DNA of 64,000 bases from Paradesertivirga mongoliensis (GCF_024436395.1 NZ_JAFMZO010000001.1:1307850-1371849), one strand, 5' to 3'; positions 26,566-37,571 are shown, numbered from the stretch's first letter. Notes: generated by a model from the sequence alone, not told the origin. A program made the numbers and translations.

Positions 26566-28944
26566 ATGTTTGTAATAAAAAGAAACGGACGAAAAGAAGC
26601 CGTAAAATTTGATAAAATCACTGCACGTATCGAAAAACTATGCTATGGATTAAATCCGTTGCTAGTTGATCCTATAGACGTTGCCAAGAAGGTAATTGAA
26701 GGGTTATTTGATGGGGTTACCACTTCAGAGCTCGATAATCTCGCGGCAGAAACCGCTGCGTCATTAACCACTAAGCATCCCGATTATGCATTACTGGCAT
26801 CCCGCATTGCCGTGTCAAATCTCCACAAGAATACTACAAAGTCATTTTCGGATACCATGCGCAAGCTGCATCAGTATATCGATCCCAAAATCGGAAAAGC
26901 GGCGTCGCTTATAGCCGATGACGTGATGGAAGTTATTGAGGCAAATTCCGGAATTCTCGACAGCACTATTATTTATGACCGGGATTTTGGCTTCGATTAT
27001 TTCGGTTTTAAAACTCTCGAGAAATCCTATCTGCTGAAACTTGATGGCGAAATAGCCGAGCGCCCCCAGCATATGTTTATGCGTGTGGCGGTAGGGATTC
27101 ATAAAAGTGATATAGATAGTGCGATTAAAACCTATAACCTGATTAGTGAGCGCTGGTTCACACACGCCACACCAACACTGTTTAACGCCGGTACTCCTAA
27201 ACCGCAAATGTCATCATGCTTTCTTTTGACTATGAAGGATGATAGTATAGATGGGATTTACGACACCTTGAAGCAAACGGCTAAAATTTCGCAAAGTGCA
27301 GGAGGAATAGGTATAAGTATTCATAATGTACGGGCAACCGGCTCATACATCAGCGGTACAAATGGTACAAGCAATGGTATTGTTCCCATGCTTCGCGTTT
27401 TTAATGATACAGCCAGATACGTTGATCAGGGTGGAGGTAAACGCAAGGGAGCTTTCGCAGTTTATCTCGAACCATGGCATGCTGATGTTTTTGAATTCCT
27501 GGATTTAAGAAAGAATCATGGAAAGGAAGAAATGCGTGCCCGCGATTTATTTCTCGCACTGTGGATTTGTGATTTGTTTATGAAGCGGGTGGAAGCGAAC
27601 GAAGACTGGAGCCTCTTCTGTCCGCATGAAGCGCCCGGATTACATGAATGCTACGGCGAACAATTCGAGCAATTGTACATTAAGTACGAACAGGAAGGCC
27701 GGGCGCGGAAAACAATCAAGGCTCAGGACCTTTGGTTTGCTATTTTAGAAGCACAGGTCGAAACCGGTACTCCCTATCTTTTATACAAGGACGCGGCTAA
27801 TGCAAAATCCAATCAACAAAATCTTGGAACTATCAAAAGCTCAAACCTTTGTACCGAGATCCTGGAGTATACTTCTGCAGACGAAGTCGCAGTTTGTAAT
27901 CTTGCTTCACTTGCGTTACCGCGATTTGTCATTAACTGCATTTTTGATCATTCAAAGCTATACGAGGTGGCCTATCAGGTTACTTTAAATCTTAACAAGA
28001 TTATAGACCATAATTATTACCCCGTAGATGAAGCTCGTAACTCGAACCTGCGACACAGACCAATTGGTTTGGGTGTTCAGGGCCTGGCGGATGCTTTCAT
28101 TCTGTTAAGGTTGCCATTCGAAAGCGAAGAAGCCCAGCAATTAAACAGAGAAATATTCGAGACCATATATTTTGCTGCGATGACCGCATCTAAGGATTTG
28201 GCGATTAAAGAGGGCGCATACGAATCTTTTAAAGGATCGCCGCTTTCGGAAGGAAAGTTCCAGTTTGATTTGTGGAACGTCAAGCCGGCAAGCGATCGCT
28301 GGGATTGGGAAAATCTTCGTCTTGATGTAATAAATCATGGCGTCCGAAATTCGTTATTAGTAGCACCAATGCCCACCGCCTCAACCTCTCAAATTCTGGG
28401 CAATAATGAATGTTTTGAACCTTACACATCAAATATCTACACTCGCCGTGTTCTTAGCGGTGAGTTTATCGTGGTGAACAAACATCTTTTAAAAGACCTG
28501 GTAAACCTCGGTTTGTGGAACAGCGACATGAAAAATAAGATCATTGCAGCGAACGGTTCGATCCAGGATATCCCCGAAATTCCGCATAACATCAAAGCCT
28601 TATATAAAACAGTTTGGGAGATTAAGATGCGCACTATTATCGACATGGCAGCCGATAGAGGAGCGTATATTTGCCAGTCTCAGTCGCTGAATTTGTTTAT
28701 CAATTCGCCAAATACATCAAAACTTACGTCGATGCACTTTTATGCCTGGAAAAAGGGCTTGAAAACAGGGATGTATTACTTACGTACCCAATCTGCTTCG
28801 CAGGCAGTTAAGTTTACAGTTGAAAAGCAAGGCGGGAAAAGTATCGAACCTGTCATTCCTATAGAAGTAGAGGCCGTTGTCGACGAAATTCCAGACGGTC
28901 CGGTTTGTTCAATGGACGAAGGTTGTATATCTTGCTCTGGATAG
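26566..28944 (+). CDS. nrdA: Ribonucleoside-diphosphate reductase class Ia, alpha subunit (eukaryotic-like R1)
   Basis: This 792-residue catalytic subunit has an N-terminal ATP cone ([25 protein letters not shown], close to human RRM1 in pattern). The active-site region includes [15 protein letters not shown] (about residues 207-221). [16 protein letters not shown] marks the substrate loop, and [10 protein letters not shown] carries the catalytic Cys and Glu (about 426-435). The finger loop is near [20 protein letters not shown]. The C-terminal redox pair is in GCISCSG. It makes dNDPs from NDPs. Under the B12 riboswitch, this B12-independent enzyme would be expressed when cobalamin is scarce. 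Confidence 0.95.
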   Translation: MFVIKRNGRKEAVKFDKITARIEKLCYGLNPLLVDPIDVAKKVIEGLFDGVTTSELDNLAAETAASLTTKHPDYALLASRIAVSNLHKNTTKSFSDTMRKLHQYIDPKIGKAASLIADDVMEVIEANSGILDSTIIYDRDFGFDYFGFKTLEKSYLLKLDGEIAERPQHMFMRVAVGIHKSDIDSAIKTYNLISERWFTHATPTLFNAGTPKPQMSSCFLLTMKDDSIDGIYDTLKQTAKISQSAGGIGISIHNVRATGSYISGTNGTSNGIVPMLRVFNDTARYVDQGGGKRKGAFAVYLEPWHADVFEFLDLRKNHGKEEMRARDLFLALWICDLFMKRVEANEDWSLFCPHEAPGLHECYGEQFEQLYIKYEQEGRARKTIKAQDLWFAILEAQVETGTPYLLYKDAANAKSNQQNLGTIKSSNLCTEILEYTSADEVAVCNLASLALPRFVINCIFDHSKLYEVAYQVTLNLNKIIDHNYYPVDEARNSNLRHRPIGLGVQGLADAFILLRLPFESEEAQQLNREIFETIYFAAMTASKDLAIKEGAYESFKGSPLSEGKFQFDLWNVKPASDRWDWENLRLDVINHGVRNSLLVAPMPTASTSQILGNNECFEPYTSNIYTRRVLSGEFIVVNKHLLKDLVNLGLWNSDMKNKIIAANGSIQDIPEIPHNIKALYKTVWEIKMRTIIDMAADRGAYICQSQSLNLFINSPNTSKLTSMHFYAWKKGLKTGMYYLRTQSASQAVKFTVEKQGGKSIEPVIPIEVEAVVDEIPDGPVCSMDEGCISCSG

Positions 28945-28983
28945 AACCTATCGAGGTGGAGTGAGTTATGTAATAGACCGAGT

Positions 28984-29220
28984 ATGAATAAGCACGAAAT
29001 TATTCCTTGCGAGCGTTGTGGTAATCGTACAGAGTGTAAAGCTAACTCTTATACTAAATGTCAGTGTGCTACTGTTCAGTTAAATCTGAACGAAGTTCAA
29101 TATGTGAGTGAAAACTTTGACGGGTGTTTATGTGCGGCCTGTCTGTTCGATTTGAAGAACGAATATCTCCGTTTAATTAATACTGTTACACAGGAAGTCG
29201 CGAATGTTCCAAATTCCTGA
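28984..29220 (+). CDS. Cysteine-rich CWC-domain protein
   Basis: This 78-residue protein has seven cysteines, arranged as CERCGNRTECKANSYTKCQCATV and later GCLCAACLFDL. This is the zinc-ribbon-like Cys-rich CWC pattern. It lies 39 bp after nrdA on the same strand, so it may be part of the RNR transcript. The role of the family is unknown; a metal-binding or redox partner is a reasonable inference. Confidence 0.65.
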   Translation: MNKHEIIPCERCGNRTECKANSYTKCQCATVQLNLNEVQYVSENFDGCLCAACLFDLKNEYLRLINTVTQEVANVPNS

Positions 29221-29276
29221 TACAGCCTTTCTGTGTTTCTGCAAAAAGTTCTAACTTCACGGCCAAATTAAATCGT

Positions 29277-30020
29277 ATGAAATTACTTGAGGGAAAAACA
29301 GCGTTGATTACAGGAGCATCGAAAGGCATTGGCCGTAAAATAGCCGAGAAATTTGCTGAACATGGTGCCAACGTAGCCTTTACATATTTATCATCTGTTG
29401 AAAAAGGACAGGCTCTTGAACAGGAATTGCAAAGTTCGGGAACTCAGGTAAAAGGGTACCGTTCTGATGCATCAAAATTCGATCAGGCAGAGCAATTGAT
29501 TAATGATATCGTTGCTGATTTTGGAACTCTTGATATCGTAGTCAACAACGCAGGTATAACAAAAGACGGCTTATTGATGCGCATGAGTGAACAGCAGTGG
29601 GATGAAGTTCTTGAGGTGAATTTGAAATCTATCTTTAACGTAACCAAAGCAGCGTCGAAAATCATGATGAAGAACCGCAAAGGAGTTTTCATTAATATGA
29701 GTTCTGTTGTTGGAGTACAGGGTAATGCTGGTCAGGGTAATTATGCTGCCTCGAAAGCCGGAATTATTGGTTTTTCGAAATCAATGGCAAAAGAACTTGG
29801 TTCCAGAAACATCCGTACCAATGTGGTTGCACCTGGTTTCATCAAAACTGAAATGACAGAAGTTCTTGATCCAAAAGTAGTTGAAGGTTGGGAAGCCGGA
29901 ATTCCGCTGAAGCGGGCTGGTGAGACAGAAGATGTAGCCAATGCCTGTGTGTTTTTAGCGTCCGACCTGAGCGCTTACATTACCGGTCAGGTTATCGCCG
30001 TTGACGGTGGAATGTTATAA
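29277..30020 (+). CDS. fabG: 3-oxoacyl-[acyl-carrier-protein] reductase FabG
   Basis: This 247-residue short-chain dehydrogenase catalyses the NADPH-dependent reduction of beta-ketoacyl-ACP in fatty-acid elongation. The cofactor motif TGASKGIG is at about residues 13-20 and NNAG at about 90. The catalytic Ser is in FINMSSVVGVQG, and Tyr and Lys are in GNYAASKAG (about 152-160). The C-terminal ITGQVIAVDGGML is the standard FabG ending. No other fab genes are adjacent. A hairpin at 30068-30106 follows. Confidence 0.93.
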   Translation: MKLLEGKTALITGASKGIGRKIAEKFAEHGANVAFTYLSSVEKGQALEQELQSSGTQVKGYRSDASKFDQAEQLINDIVADFGTLDIVVNNAGITKDGLLMRMSEQQWDEVLEVNLKSIFNVTKAASKIMMKNRKGVFINMSSVVGVQGNAGQGNYAASKAGIIGFSKSMAKELGSRNIRTNVVAPGFIKTEMTEVLDPKVVEGWEAGIPLKRAGETEDVANACVFLASDLSAYITGQVIAVDGGML

Positions 30021-30067
30021 TTGTAACGATTAGGTTTAAACGCCGATAAGTGTTATTCCTTTAAATA

Positions 30068-30110
30068 AAAAATGGCATATTTACGTTCTGTAGATATGCT
30101 ATTTTTATTT
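30068..30110 (+). terminator. fabG terminator overlapping the next gene's start
   Basis: The 13-bp arms AAAAATGGCATAT (30068-30080) and ATATGCTATTTTT (30094-30106, one G-T wobble) are followed by ATTT. The right arm contains the likely start codon of the next gene (30096-30098). Confidence 0.6.
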
Positions 30111-32177
30111 CAGCTTCAGTTTACCGCAACTACCTATTTCTGGATGCTGTTTTGCATTTTGCTGGGCATCGGCTATGCGTTTTTGATGTACAGGCCATCA
30201 CAGCTCAGCCTACAGAACAAGATCCTTTTCGCCCTGCGCAGCCTTGCTGTAGCGGTTATAGCATTTTTGCTTTTCGCTCCAATGATAAGGTTTATGGGCA
30301 AATCTACCGAAAAGCCTCTTATTATACTTGCTCAGGATAATTCTGCTTCAATTTCTGTTTCTCCTGCCCGGGGATTTAATCTTCCCCAATACAGCCAGCA
30401 GTTTAGAGAATTGGCAGAAAAGCTTTCTAAAGAGTACGAGGTAAAGTCGTTTACGTTCGGTGCTACCTTAAAGCCAGGTTTGAATACGGGTTATAAAGAA
30501 GCCATGTCTGATATCAATACGCTGTTTAGACATGTAAACGAACAGTATTTAAACAGAAATATCGGTGCGCTTATCATTGCATCTGACGGTATTTACAATC
30601 AGGGCGGCAATCCTGAATACGAGGCCGAAAACTTAAAATCGCCAATATATTCAATTGCGTTGGGGGATACCGTACCTAAAAAAGATTTATTGGTAGCTAA
30701 TGTTAACTACAACAATATCGTTTATCTGGAAAATGATTTTCAGATCGAAATAAGTGTCGAGGCTTTTCAAAGCCGTGATGCCACCAGTCGTCTTACTGTT
30801 TCAGATGCATCAGGAACGGTTTTTTCACGAGGAATTTCAGTCAACTCTAACGATTATCGTCTAAGCATTCCGGTAACGCTTTCCGCCAGGAAGAAAGGTA
30901 TACAGCGCTTCAAAGTAAACCTTTCGCCGGTGTCTGGCGAGCTTTCAGTTCAGAATAACAGCCAGACGTTTTTTGTCGAGGTGATAGATGGAAAAAATAA
31001 GATACTTATCCTCGCAAACTCCCCGCACCCGGATATTGCTGCCATCAAACAGTCGTTAGAGCTTAACAAAAGTTACGAAGTTAAGAGTGCGCTGATAAGC
31101 GAATACAAGCCGGCTGATCTCGCTAACGCGGGATTGGTAATTCTCCATCAACTTCCCTCCGCAAATTCGGATATAAAATCTGTTTTACAGCAAGCCGCAT
31201 CAAAGCCTCTCTGGTTTATTTTGGGTGCTCAGACCCATGTGCAGGCCTTCACACAGGTCCAGGATTTATTAAACATAAGTTCTGCAGGAAGCACAGAAGA
31301 GGTAGTTGCAAGAGTCAATACTGGCTTTTATGATTTTACCTTATCAGAGCACACCCGCAACAGTCTGCAAAACTTCGCACCTTTAATCGCGCCCTTTGGA
31401 AATTATGGGATAAAAAGTCAAGCCTCTGTTTTATTGAGCCAACAAATTGGTAAACTAGCCACAGACAGACCATTGTTGCTTTTTTCTAAAGCCGGCGATA
31501 AAAAGATTGCGGTGCTTGCGGGTGAAGGTATTTGGAGATGGCGGCTTGAAGATTTCAGAGAAACGGGTAATCATGAGGCTACTACCGAGTTACTTACCAA
31601 AGTAATTCAGTTTATGGTGAGTAAAGATGATAAGCGTAAATTCAGAGTTTACCCCTCCAGGAGTACCATCGACGAAAGCGAAAAGGTGATTCTAAATGCG
31701 GAGCTGTATAACGACAATTATGAATTGATCAACACTCCGGATGCCTCCATTACCCTAAAGCACAGCAATAAGAAAACTTACCCTTATTTGTTCAGCAGAA
31801 CCGGAAACGGCTATATTCTCGACGCAGGGGTGTTGCCGCCCGGCGAATATACTTATACTGCTAATACGCAATTAGGGAGGGAAAAGCATACCGCGTCCGG
31901 GCAATTTGCAATCATTCAGCAACAAACCGAATACCGCCAAACCACAGCGAATCATCAGTTGCTTTATAACCTTGCACAGTTAAATAACGGAGAGATGATC
32001 TATCCATCAGAAATCAATATCCTTATGGATAAGATCCAAAAGAACGAACTGATTAAAACCATTTCGTATGAGGATAGGAAATATGAAGATCTTATAAGCT
32101 TGAAGTTGATTTTCTTTCTGATTCTGGCGCTGCTGTCGGCAGAATGGTTTATCAGAAAGCGTAATGGAGAAATCTGA
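30096..32177 (+). CDS. VWA-like membrane protein (BatA-type double-TM domain)
   Basis: This protein of about 693 residues starts with two membrane helices (about 12-32 and 44-64). A VWA-like domain follows with PLIILAQDNSASI, where DxSxS is a MIDAS-type motif, and SDGIYNQGGNPEYEA. Large Ig-like or carboxypeptidase-regulatory-like strands follow. A single transmembrane helix ends the protein (LIFFLILALLSAEWFI), then a basic tail RKRNGEI. Similar proteins occur in Bacteroidota surface-protein or BatABCD-like systems. ATG 30096 is preferred over 30072 because the shorter form starts with a clean membrane helix. Function is not established. Confidence 0.65.
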   Translation: MLFLFQLQFTATTYFWMLFCILLGIGYAFLMYRPSQLSLQNKILFALRSLAVAVIAFLLFAPMIRFMGKSTEKPLIILAQDNSASISVSPARGFNLPQYSQQFRELAEKLSKEYEVKSFTFGATLKPGLNTGYKEAMSDINTLFRHVNEQYLNRNIGALIIASDGIYNQGGNPEYEAENLKSPIYSIALGDTVPKKDLLVANVNYNNIVYLENDFQIEISVEAFQSRDATSRLTVSDASGTVFSRGISVNSNDYRLSIPVTLSARKKGIQRFKVNLSPVSGELSVQNNSQTFFVEVIDGKNKILILANSPHPDIAAIKQSLELNKSYEVKSALISEYKPADLANAGLVILHQLPSANSDIKSVLQQAASKPLWFILGAQTHVQAFTQVQDLLNISSAGSTEEVVARVNTGFYDFTLSEHTRNSLQNFAPLIAPFGNYGIKSQASVLLSQQIGKLATDRPLLLFSKAGDKKIAVLAGEGIWRWRLEDFRETGNHEATTELLTKVIQFMVSKDDKRKFRVYPSRSTIDESEKVILNAELYNDNYELINTPDASITLKHSNKKTYPYLFSRTGNGYILDAGVLPPGEYTYTANTQLGREKHTASGQFAIIQQQTEYRQTTANHQLLYNLAQLNNGEMIYPSEINILMDKIQKNELIKTISYEDRKYEDLISLKLIFFLILALLSAEWFIRKRNGEI

Positions 32178-32179
32178 TC

Positions 32180-32719
32180 TTAATCTTCAGTTTTCGTCAG
32201 GTAGAACCTCCGAATAGTTTTTTTACTGGTCCAGTGACCGGAGATTAACCCATCTGCGTTTTCTTTCCCGATAAAAACCGAGCAATGAGTGTTATTGTCG
32301 AAACAGTCAAGCTTCCATACTAAGGTTTGAGTATTGAAGCTTCCAACCACCCTGAATGTTTTGCTATTTATTGCTTCGTAATAAGAGCCTTTTACCGGTA
32401 TGGAAAGATTTTTGTAACGTTTGGCGTTGTTGCTGGATTCTAAAGACATTTTGATGTAAGAGTATCCGATAATTTCTCCTATTAGTTTAACTTTTAGGCT
32501 GGACCTTACGTGTGTTTTTGGCAAAGCTGGTTTCTTAGAAATACTTGAAAAGCATTTCTGTGGACTTGCAAGTGATATCACGAAAAAAGTGAATACTGCG
32601 AAACCGATGGCTTTGTATTTTTTCAATGAAAATTTCACTAATAAGAAAATGGAATTTAGGAAAAAAGATTTAATCTGTCTCAGATTTTTCACGAATGATG
32701 ACATATACATCCTCGTCAT
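32180..32719 (-). CDS. Hypothetical exported protein
   Basis: I do not recognise this 179-residue frame. A hydrophobic stretch (AIGFAVFTFFVISLASP, about residues 37-53) looks like a signal peptide with a long N-terminal extension. The rest (about 70-179) is beta-rich with SIPVKGSYYEAINS, TQTLVWKLDCFDN and GLISGHWTSKK, a pattern common in small envelope proteins that report or bind a ligand. The first ATG overlaps the end of divIC by 50 bp; a GTG at 32638 would avoid the overlap and leave a conventional signal peptide, so the start is unsettled. It is convergent with the VWA-like gene. Confidence 0.5.
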   Translation of the reverse strand: MTRMYMSSFVKNLRQIKSFFLNSIFLLVKFSLKKYKAIGFAVFTFFVISLASPQKCFSSISKKPALPKTHVRSSLKVKLIGEIIGYSYIKMSLESSNNAKRYKNLSIPVKGSYYEAINSKTFRVVGSFNTQTLVWKLDCFDNNTHCSVFIGKENADGLISGHWTSKKTIRRFYLTKTED

Positions 32720-32972
32720 CTTTCTTCATCAGATATTTTTCGCGGGCGAATTTTTCCAAACGCTCTCTGTTGGTGCTAAGCTCATCTAAATCCGTTTTTA
32801 CTTTTTCTATCTCTGCGATATAAAAAGCCTTTTCATTTTTAAATTTGTTTAATTGAGAGCGGTACTCATATTGAGAAAGCAGGTCGTTGCGGTCAAAGAA
32901 TAACATCCAGGCCACGAAGCATATGCTTACCAAAAAGTATTTATTGCTGAAGAGTTCTACGATTCGTTTCAT
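32670..32972 (-). CDS. DivIC/FtsB-like septum formation initiator
   Basis: This 100-residue protein has one N-terminal membrane helix (residues about 10-26, KYFLVSICFVAWMLFF). A coiled coil with heptad-like leucines follows in YRSQLNKFKNEKAFYIAEIEKVKTDLDELS. FAREKYLMKKDDEDVYVI resembles the conserved FtsB/DivIC end. The start at 32972 (MKRIVELFS) is preferred over an upstream in-frame ATG at 33011. It joins the FtsL/DivIB complex at the divisome. It is downstream of eno, a gene order often seen for FtsB homologues. Confidence 0.82.
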   Translation of the reverse strand: MKRIVELFSNKYFLVSICFVAWMLFFDRNDLLSQYEYRSQLNKFKNEKAFYIAEIEKVKTDLDELSTNRERLEKFAREKYLMKKDDEDVYVIIREKSETD

Positions 32973-33049
32973 TTGGTAGTACAAATATAAAAATATAGCT
33001 GAGTTTTCCAAATGTTGCGGTTTGTATTTGCGGCCCCGCTGTATAATCG

Positions 33050-33103
33050 TCGGATGACTGAAATGCTAATCGTTACTACCAGGCCTTATCCAAAGTCATC
33101 CGA
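33050..33103. repeat. TCGGATGACT inverted repeat
   Basis: TCGGATGACT (33050-33059) and its exact complement AGTCATCCGA (33094-33103) flank a 34-nt loop in the divIC-eno spacer, with a further CCGATGAC half-site next to it. It could be a REP-like palindrome. Confidence 0.45.
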
Positions 33104-33150
33104 TGACTAATATTCGACAAGAACCTTCATCTTCCGTTTTCTAAAATAAA

Positions 33151-33172
33151 AAAAGCCCGCGGACGGGCTTTT
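33151..33172 (-). terminator. eno rho-independent terminator
   Basis: AAAAGCCCG and CGGGCTTTT arms (9 bp, loop CGGA), followed on the minus strand by TTTATTTT. It lies 22 bp after the enolase stop. Confidence 0.88.
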
Positions 33173-33193
33173 AAAACAATGTATAGCAGTTTA

Positions 33194-34492
<1,299 letters not shown>

Positions 34493-34624
34493 TTAAGATT
34501 TATCGTTTTTACTAGTGTTATTAGGCCATGTCTTAGTGTATAAACAACACTATATGGCATTTTTGCCAAAAATAGGTTTTTTTAAGCGTTTTTTAAGCAG
34601 ATTTGTACCGATTGTTTAAATAAA

Positions 34625-34649
34625 AACCCGCTAATGTTAGAGGCGGGTT
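34625..34649 (-). terminator. carA terminator
   Basis: AACCCGC / GCGGGTT arms (7 bp) with an 11-nt loop, followed on the minus strand by TTTTATTTA. It begins 8 bp after the carA stop. Confidence 0.75.
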
Positions 34650-34656
34650 GAATCAT

Positions 34657-35766
34657 TTACTGTTTTTCGCTATCCATAAAATTCACAAACTGGTCGAACA
34701 GGTAACGAGAATCATGCGGACCAGGTGAAGATTCGGGGTGGTATTGCACCGAAAATGCTTTTTTATTTTTTACTCTGATTCCCTCAATTGAATTGTCATT
34801 CAAGTTAAGGTGTGTGATTTCTACTTTGTCTGAGTTTCTCACATCTTCAGCAACAACTCCGAAACCGTGGTTTTGAGATGTTACTTCGCAGTGGTCGATG
34901 ATGATATTTTTAACCGGATGATTTAAGCCACGGTGACCGTTAAACATTTTAACGGTTTTAATATCATTGGCTAAAGCCAGGAGCTGATGACCCAGGCAAA
35001 TTCCAAATAAAGGTTTGTCTGCTGCAAGGGCTTTTTTAACGGTTTCTACAGCATAAGGCATTGCCGCCGGATCGCCGGGGCCATTCGAAATGAAATAGCC
35101 GTCTGCACCCCATTTCTCCATTTCTTCAAATGGAGTTTTGGCCGGGAACACTTTTACATAAACATCCCTGTCGTCGAAGTTTCTTAAGATATTCTTCTTC
35201 ACACCGAGATCGAGAACCGCTACTCTATGCTTGCCTTGCTCGTTCCCATAGAAATAAGCCTCTTTTGTGGATACCTGAGAAGAAAGCTCCAGCCCATCCA
35301 TAGAAGGTACTTCTGCCAGCTTTGCTTTTAATTCTTCCAGGTCTAAAATCTCGGAAGAGATAATAGCGTTCATTGCCCCTTTATCTCTGATGTGGCGCAC
35401 CAGTGAACGTGTGTCAACATCAGAGATTCCAACAATATTTTCTTCCTGAAAATAATCCTGAATAGATTTTTCCGACTGCTTCCGGCTAAAAGCGATATTA
35501 AAGTTTTTACATACCAGACCGGAGATTTTTATATCGCCTGATTCGATCTCTTCATCATGTACACCATAATTGCCGATATGGGCGTTTGTGGTAACCATAA
35601 TCTGGCCGAAGTAAGAAGGGTCTGTGAAAACCTCCTGGTAACCAGTCATGCCGGTGTTGAAACAAATTTCGCCAGTAGTAGTGCCAATTTTTCCTGCAGC
35701 TTTCCCATGATATACGGTTCCGTCTTCAAGCAATAATACAGCAGGTAATTTGGTGTAATATGTCAT
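34657..35766 (-). CDS. carA: Carbamoyl-phosphate synthase small (glutaminase) subunit
   Basis: This 369-residue glutamine amidotransferase feeds ammonia to CarB for pyrimidine and arginine synthesis. The N-terminal swivel domain starts LPAVLLLEDGTVYHGKA and contains GEICFNTGMTGYQEVFTDPSY. The class-I GATase domain has FISNGPGDP, the nucleophile Cys in FGICLGHQLLALA (about residue 256), and His/Glu in SVQYHPESSPGP (about 340). carB is not adjacent. The gene is divergent from panB across about 260 bp, which contains the promoters for both. Confidence 0.96.
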   Translation of the reverse strand: MTYYTKLPAVLLLEDGTVYHGKAAGKIGTTTGEICFNTGMTGYQEVFTDPSYFGQIMVTTNAHIGNYGVHDEEIESGDIKISGLVCKNFNIAFSRKQSEKSIQDYFQEENIVGISDVDTRSLVRHIRDKGAMNAIISSEILDLEELKAKLAEVPSMDGLELSSQVSTKEAYFYGNEQGKHRVAVLDLGVKKNILRNFDDRDVYVKVFPAKTPFEEMEKWGADGYFISNGPGDPAAMPYAVETVKKALAADKPLFGICLGHQLLALANDIKTVKMFNGHRGLNHPVKNIIIDHCEVTSQNHGFGVVAEDVRNSDKVEITHLNLNDNSIEGIRVKNKKAFSVQYHPESSPGPHDSRYLFDQFVNFMDSEKQ

Positions 35767-35999
35767 TTTTTATGTTGTTTTAAATGTTGTTGTTCTACTC
35801 CCGCGAGCGTGTCAGACTTGATAAAAGAGTTATAACCTCGAAAAAAAAGGAAAAAATCAGGTTTTCCGGAAGAATTTCCGGCTGCTGAGAGCAACAGGCT
35901 GAAGTGGTTTACTTCAAATTTCACGGGGGACAAAAGTACAAAAAATCTCAGCTTTTGAATGATAAAAGCGAAAAAAACTTCAGTTTGATTTTTACTTTC

Positions 36000-36007
36000 T
36001 ACCTTTG
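36000..36007 (+). promoter_or_regulatory. panB promoter -7 element
   Basis: TACCTTTG matches TAnnTTTG, 18 bp before the panB ATG at 36026. On the opposite strand TACTTTTG (around 35931-35938) is a matching candidate for carA. Confidence 0.45.
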
Positions 36008-36025
36008 AGAGATAGATCTACAAAC

Positions 36026-36841
36026 ATGTCTGTACATAAAGAAATAAAACGCATCACCACAAATACGCTTCAGGAAATGAAGCTGAAGGGTGAAAAGATT
36101 GCCATGTTAACGTCCTACGATTTTTCTATGGCGAAGATTGTTGATGAGGCTGGTGTTGATGTGATTTTGGTTGGCGACTCGGCATCGAACGTAATGGCCG
36201 GACATGAAACAACCTTACCGATAACACTCGACCAAATGATCTATCATGCGGCATCGGTGGTGCGCGCTGCCCGCCGTGCACTTGTGGTGGTAGATTTACC
36301 CTTTGGTTCTTATCAGGGAAACTCAAAAGAAGCCTTGAATTCTGCTATTCGTATCATGAAAGAATCGGGGGCTCATGCGGTCAAATTAGAAGGCGGCTTA
36401 GAGATTAAGGAATCAATCGAGCGAATAATAACCGCTGGAATCCCTGTGATGGGGCACCTTGGATTAACCCCCCAGTCTATATATAAATTTGGGACGTATA
36501 CGGTAAGAGCAAAAGAAGAGGCCGAAGCTCAGAAACTAAAAGAAGATATTCTGGTGCTTCAGGAGGCCGGCTGTTTTGCTGTGGTTCTAGAGAAAATTCC
36601 TGCTGCACTGGCCCGAGAGGCAAGTGCTTCGGTTCGTATCCCCACTATAGGTATCGGCGCCGGCGTTGACTGCGATGGCCAGGTATTGGTTATTCATGAT
36701 ATGATGGGTTTGAACAAAGGATTTCGTCCGCGATTTCTTCGCCAGTATTTAAATTTATATGAACAAATGAACGGCGCCGTAAAAGCATACATTACGGATG
36801 TAAAAAGCAATGATTTCCCGAGCGAAAAGGAACAGTACTAA
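36026..36841 (+). CDS. panB: 3-methyl-2-oxobutanoate hydroxymethyltransferase PanB
   Basis: This 271-residue enzyme makes ketopantoate from alpha-ketoisovalerate and methylenetetrahydrofolate in pantothenate synthesis. [16 protein letters not shown] and [21 protein letters not shown] (about residues 32-70) include the metal-binding Asp. [28 protein letters not shown] and [19 protein letters not shown] follow in the standard order. I chose the ATG at 36026 because the in-frame upstream start is TTG inside the promoter. A pseudouridine synthase gene follows 8 bp downstream. Confidence 0.95.
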   Translation: MSVHKEIKRITTNTLQEMKLKGEKIAMLTSYDFSMAKIVDEAGVDVILVGDSASNVMAGHETTLPITLDQMIYHAASVVRAARRALVVVDLPFGSYQGNSKEALNSAIRIMKESGAHAVKLEGGLEIKESIERIITAGIPVMGHLGLTPQSIYKFGTYTVRAKEEAEAQKLKEDILVLQEAGCFAVVLEKIPAALAREASASVRIPTIGIGAGVDCDGQVLVIHDMMGLNKGFRPRFLRQYLNLYEQMNGAVKAYITDVKSNDFPSEKEQY

Positions 36842-36849
36842 ATTAGATT

Positions 36850-37563
36850 ATGAGACAACAGTTCCGTTATATAAGTTCTGATATAACCGACAAGGATATT
36901 CTTTATGAGGATAATCATTTGATAGCGATAAACAAGCGCGCCGGGGATATTGTGCAGGTTGATGATACTGGTGACGAGTCGCTTGACGAAAAGGTTAAGA
37001 AATATCTGGCAAAAAAATACAGCAAGCCTAATGGCGCTTTTTTGGGAGTGGTTCACAGATTAGACAGGCCGGTGAGCGGAGTAATACTTTTTGCAAAGAC
37101 CAGCAAGGCGCTCGATCGGATCAATGCGATGTTTAAAGGCCGCGAAATGCACAAAACCTATTGGGCGGTCGTACGGCAGCGTCCTGTTCCTGAGAGTGGA
37201 AACCTGGTACATTGGCTGGTGAAAAATCCACAGAAGAACGTCACCAAAGCCCACGATAATGAAGTTGCAGGCAGCCTTCGCTCTGAACTGAACTACAAAC
37301 TGATAGGAGAGTTAAACGGTTATTACCTCATTGAAGTTGATCCGATAACAGGCCGGCCTCACCAGATCCGGGTGCAGCTGTCAACCTTGGGTTGCCCTAT
37401 AGTTGGCGATAATAAATATGGATATCCCAGAGGTAGCTTAAAGAAAAGCATCTGTCTTCATGCCAAGAGACTGCAGTTTGTCCATCCGGTAAAGAAAGAA
37501 CCTGTAGATATCTCCGCACCCTTACCCAGGGACGGGTTTTGGGAGAAGTTTGAAAGTTTCTGA
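36850..37563 (+). CDS. RluA-family RNA pseudouridine synthase
   Basis: This 237-residue pseudouridine synthase has the catalytic aspartate in VVHRLDRPVSG (about residue 74). It also shows TGRPHQIRVQLSTLGCPIVGDNKYG (about 164-188, the RluA/RluD Arg-His-Gln-Arg region). The N-terminal S4 RNA-binding domain is absent, so it is an RluA/TruC-like short form. The target site is not predictable from sequence. It is 8 bp after panB and 8 bp before the acyltransferase gene, so it could share transcription with the carotenoid block. Confidence 0.88.
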   Translation: MRQQFRYISSDITDKDILYEDNHLIAINKRAGDIVQVDDTGDESLDEKVKKYLAKKYSKPNGAFLGVVHRLDRPVSGVILFAKTSKALDRINAMFKGREMHKTYWAVVRQRPVPESGNLVHWLVKNPQKNVTKAHDNEVAGSLRSELNYKLIGELNGYYLIEVDPITGRPHQIRVQLSTLGCPIVGDNKYGYPRGSLKKSICLHAKRLQFVHPVKKEPVDISAPLPRDGFWEKFESF

Positions 37564-37571
37564 TAGATCGA

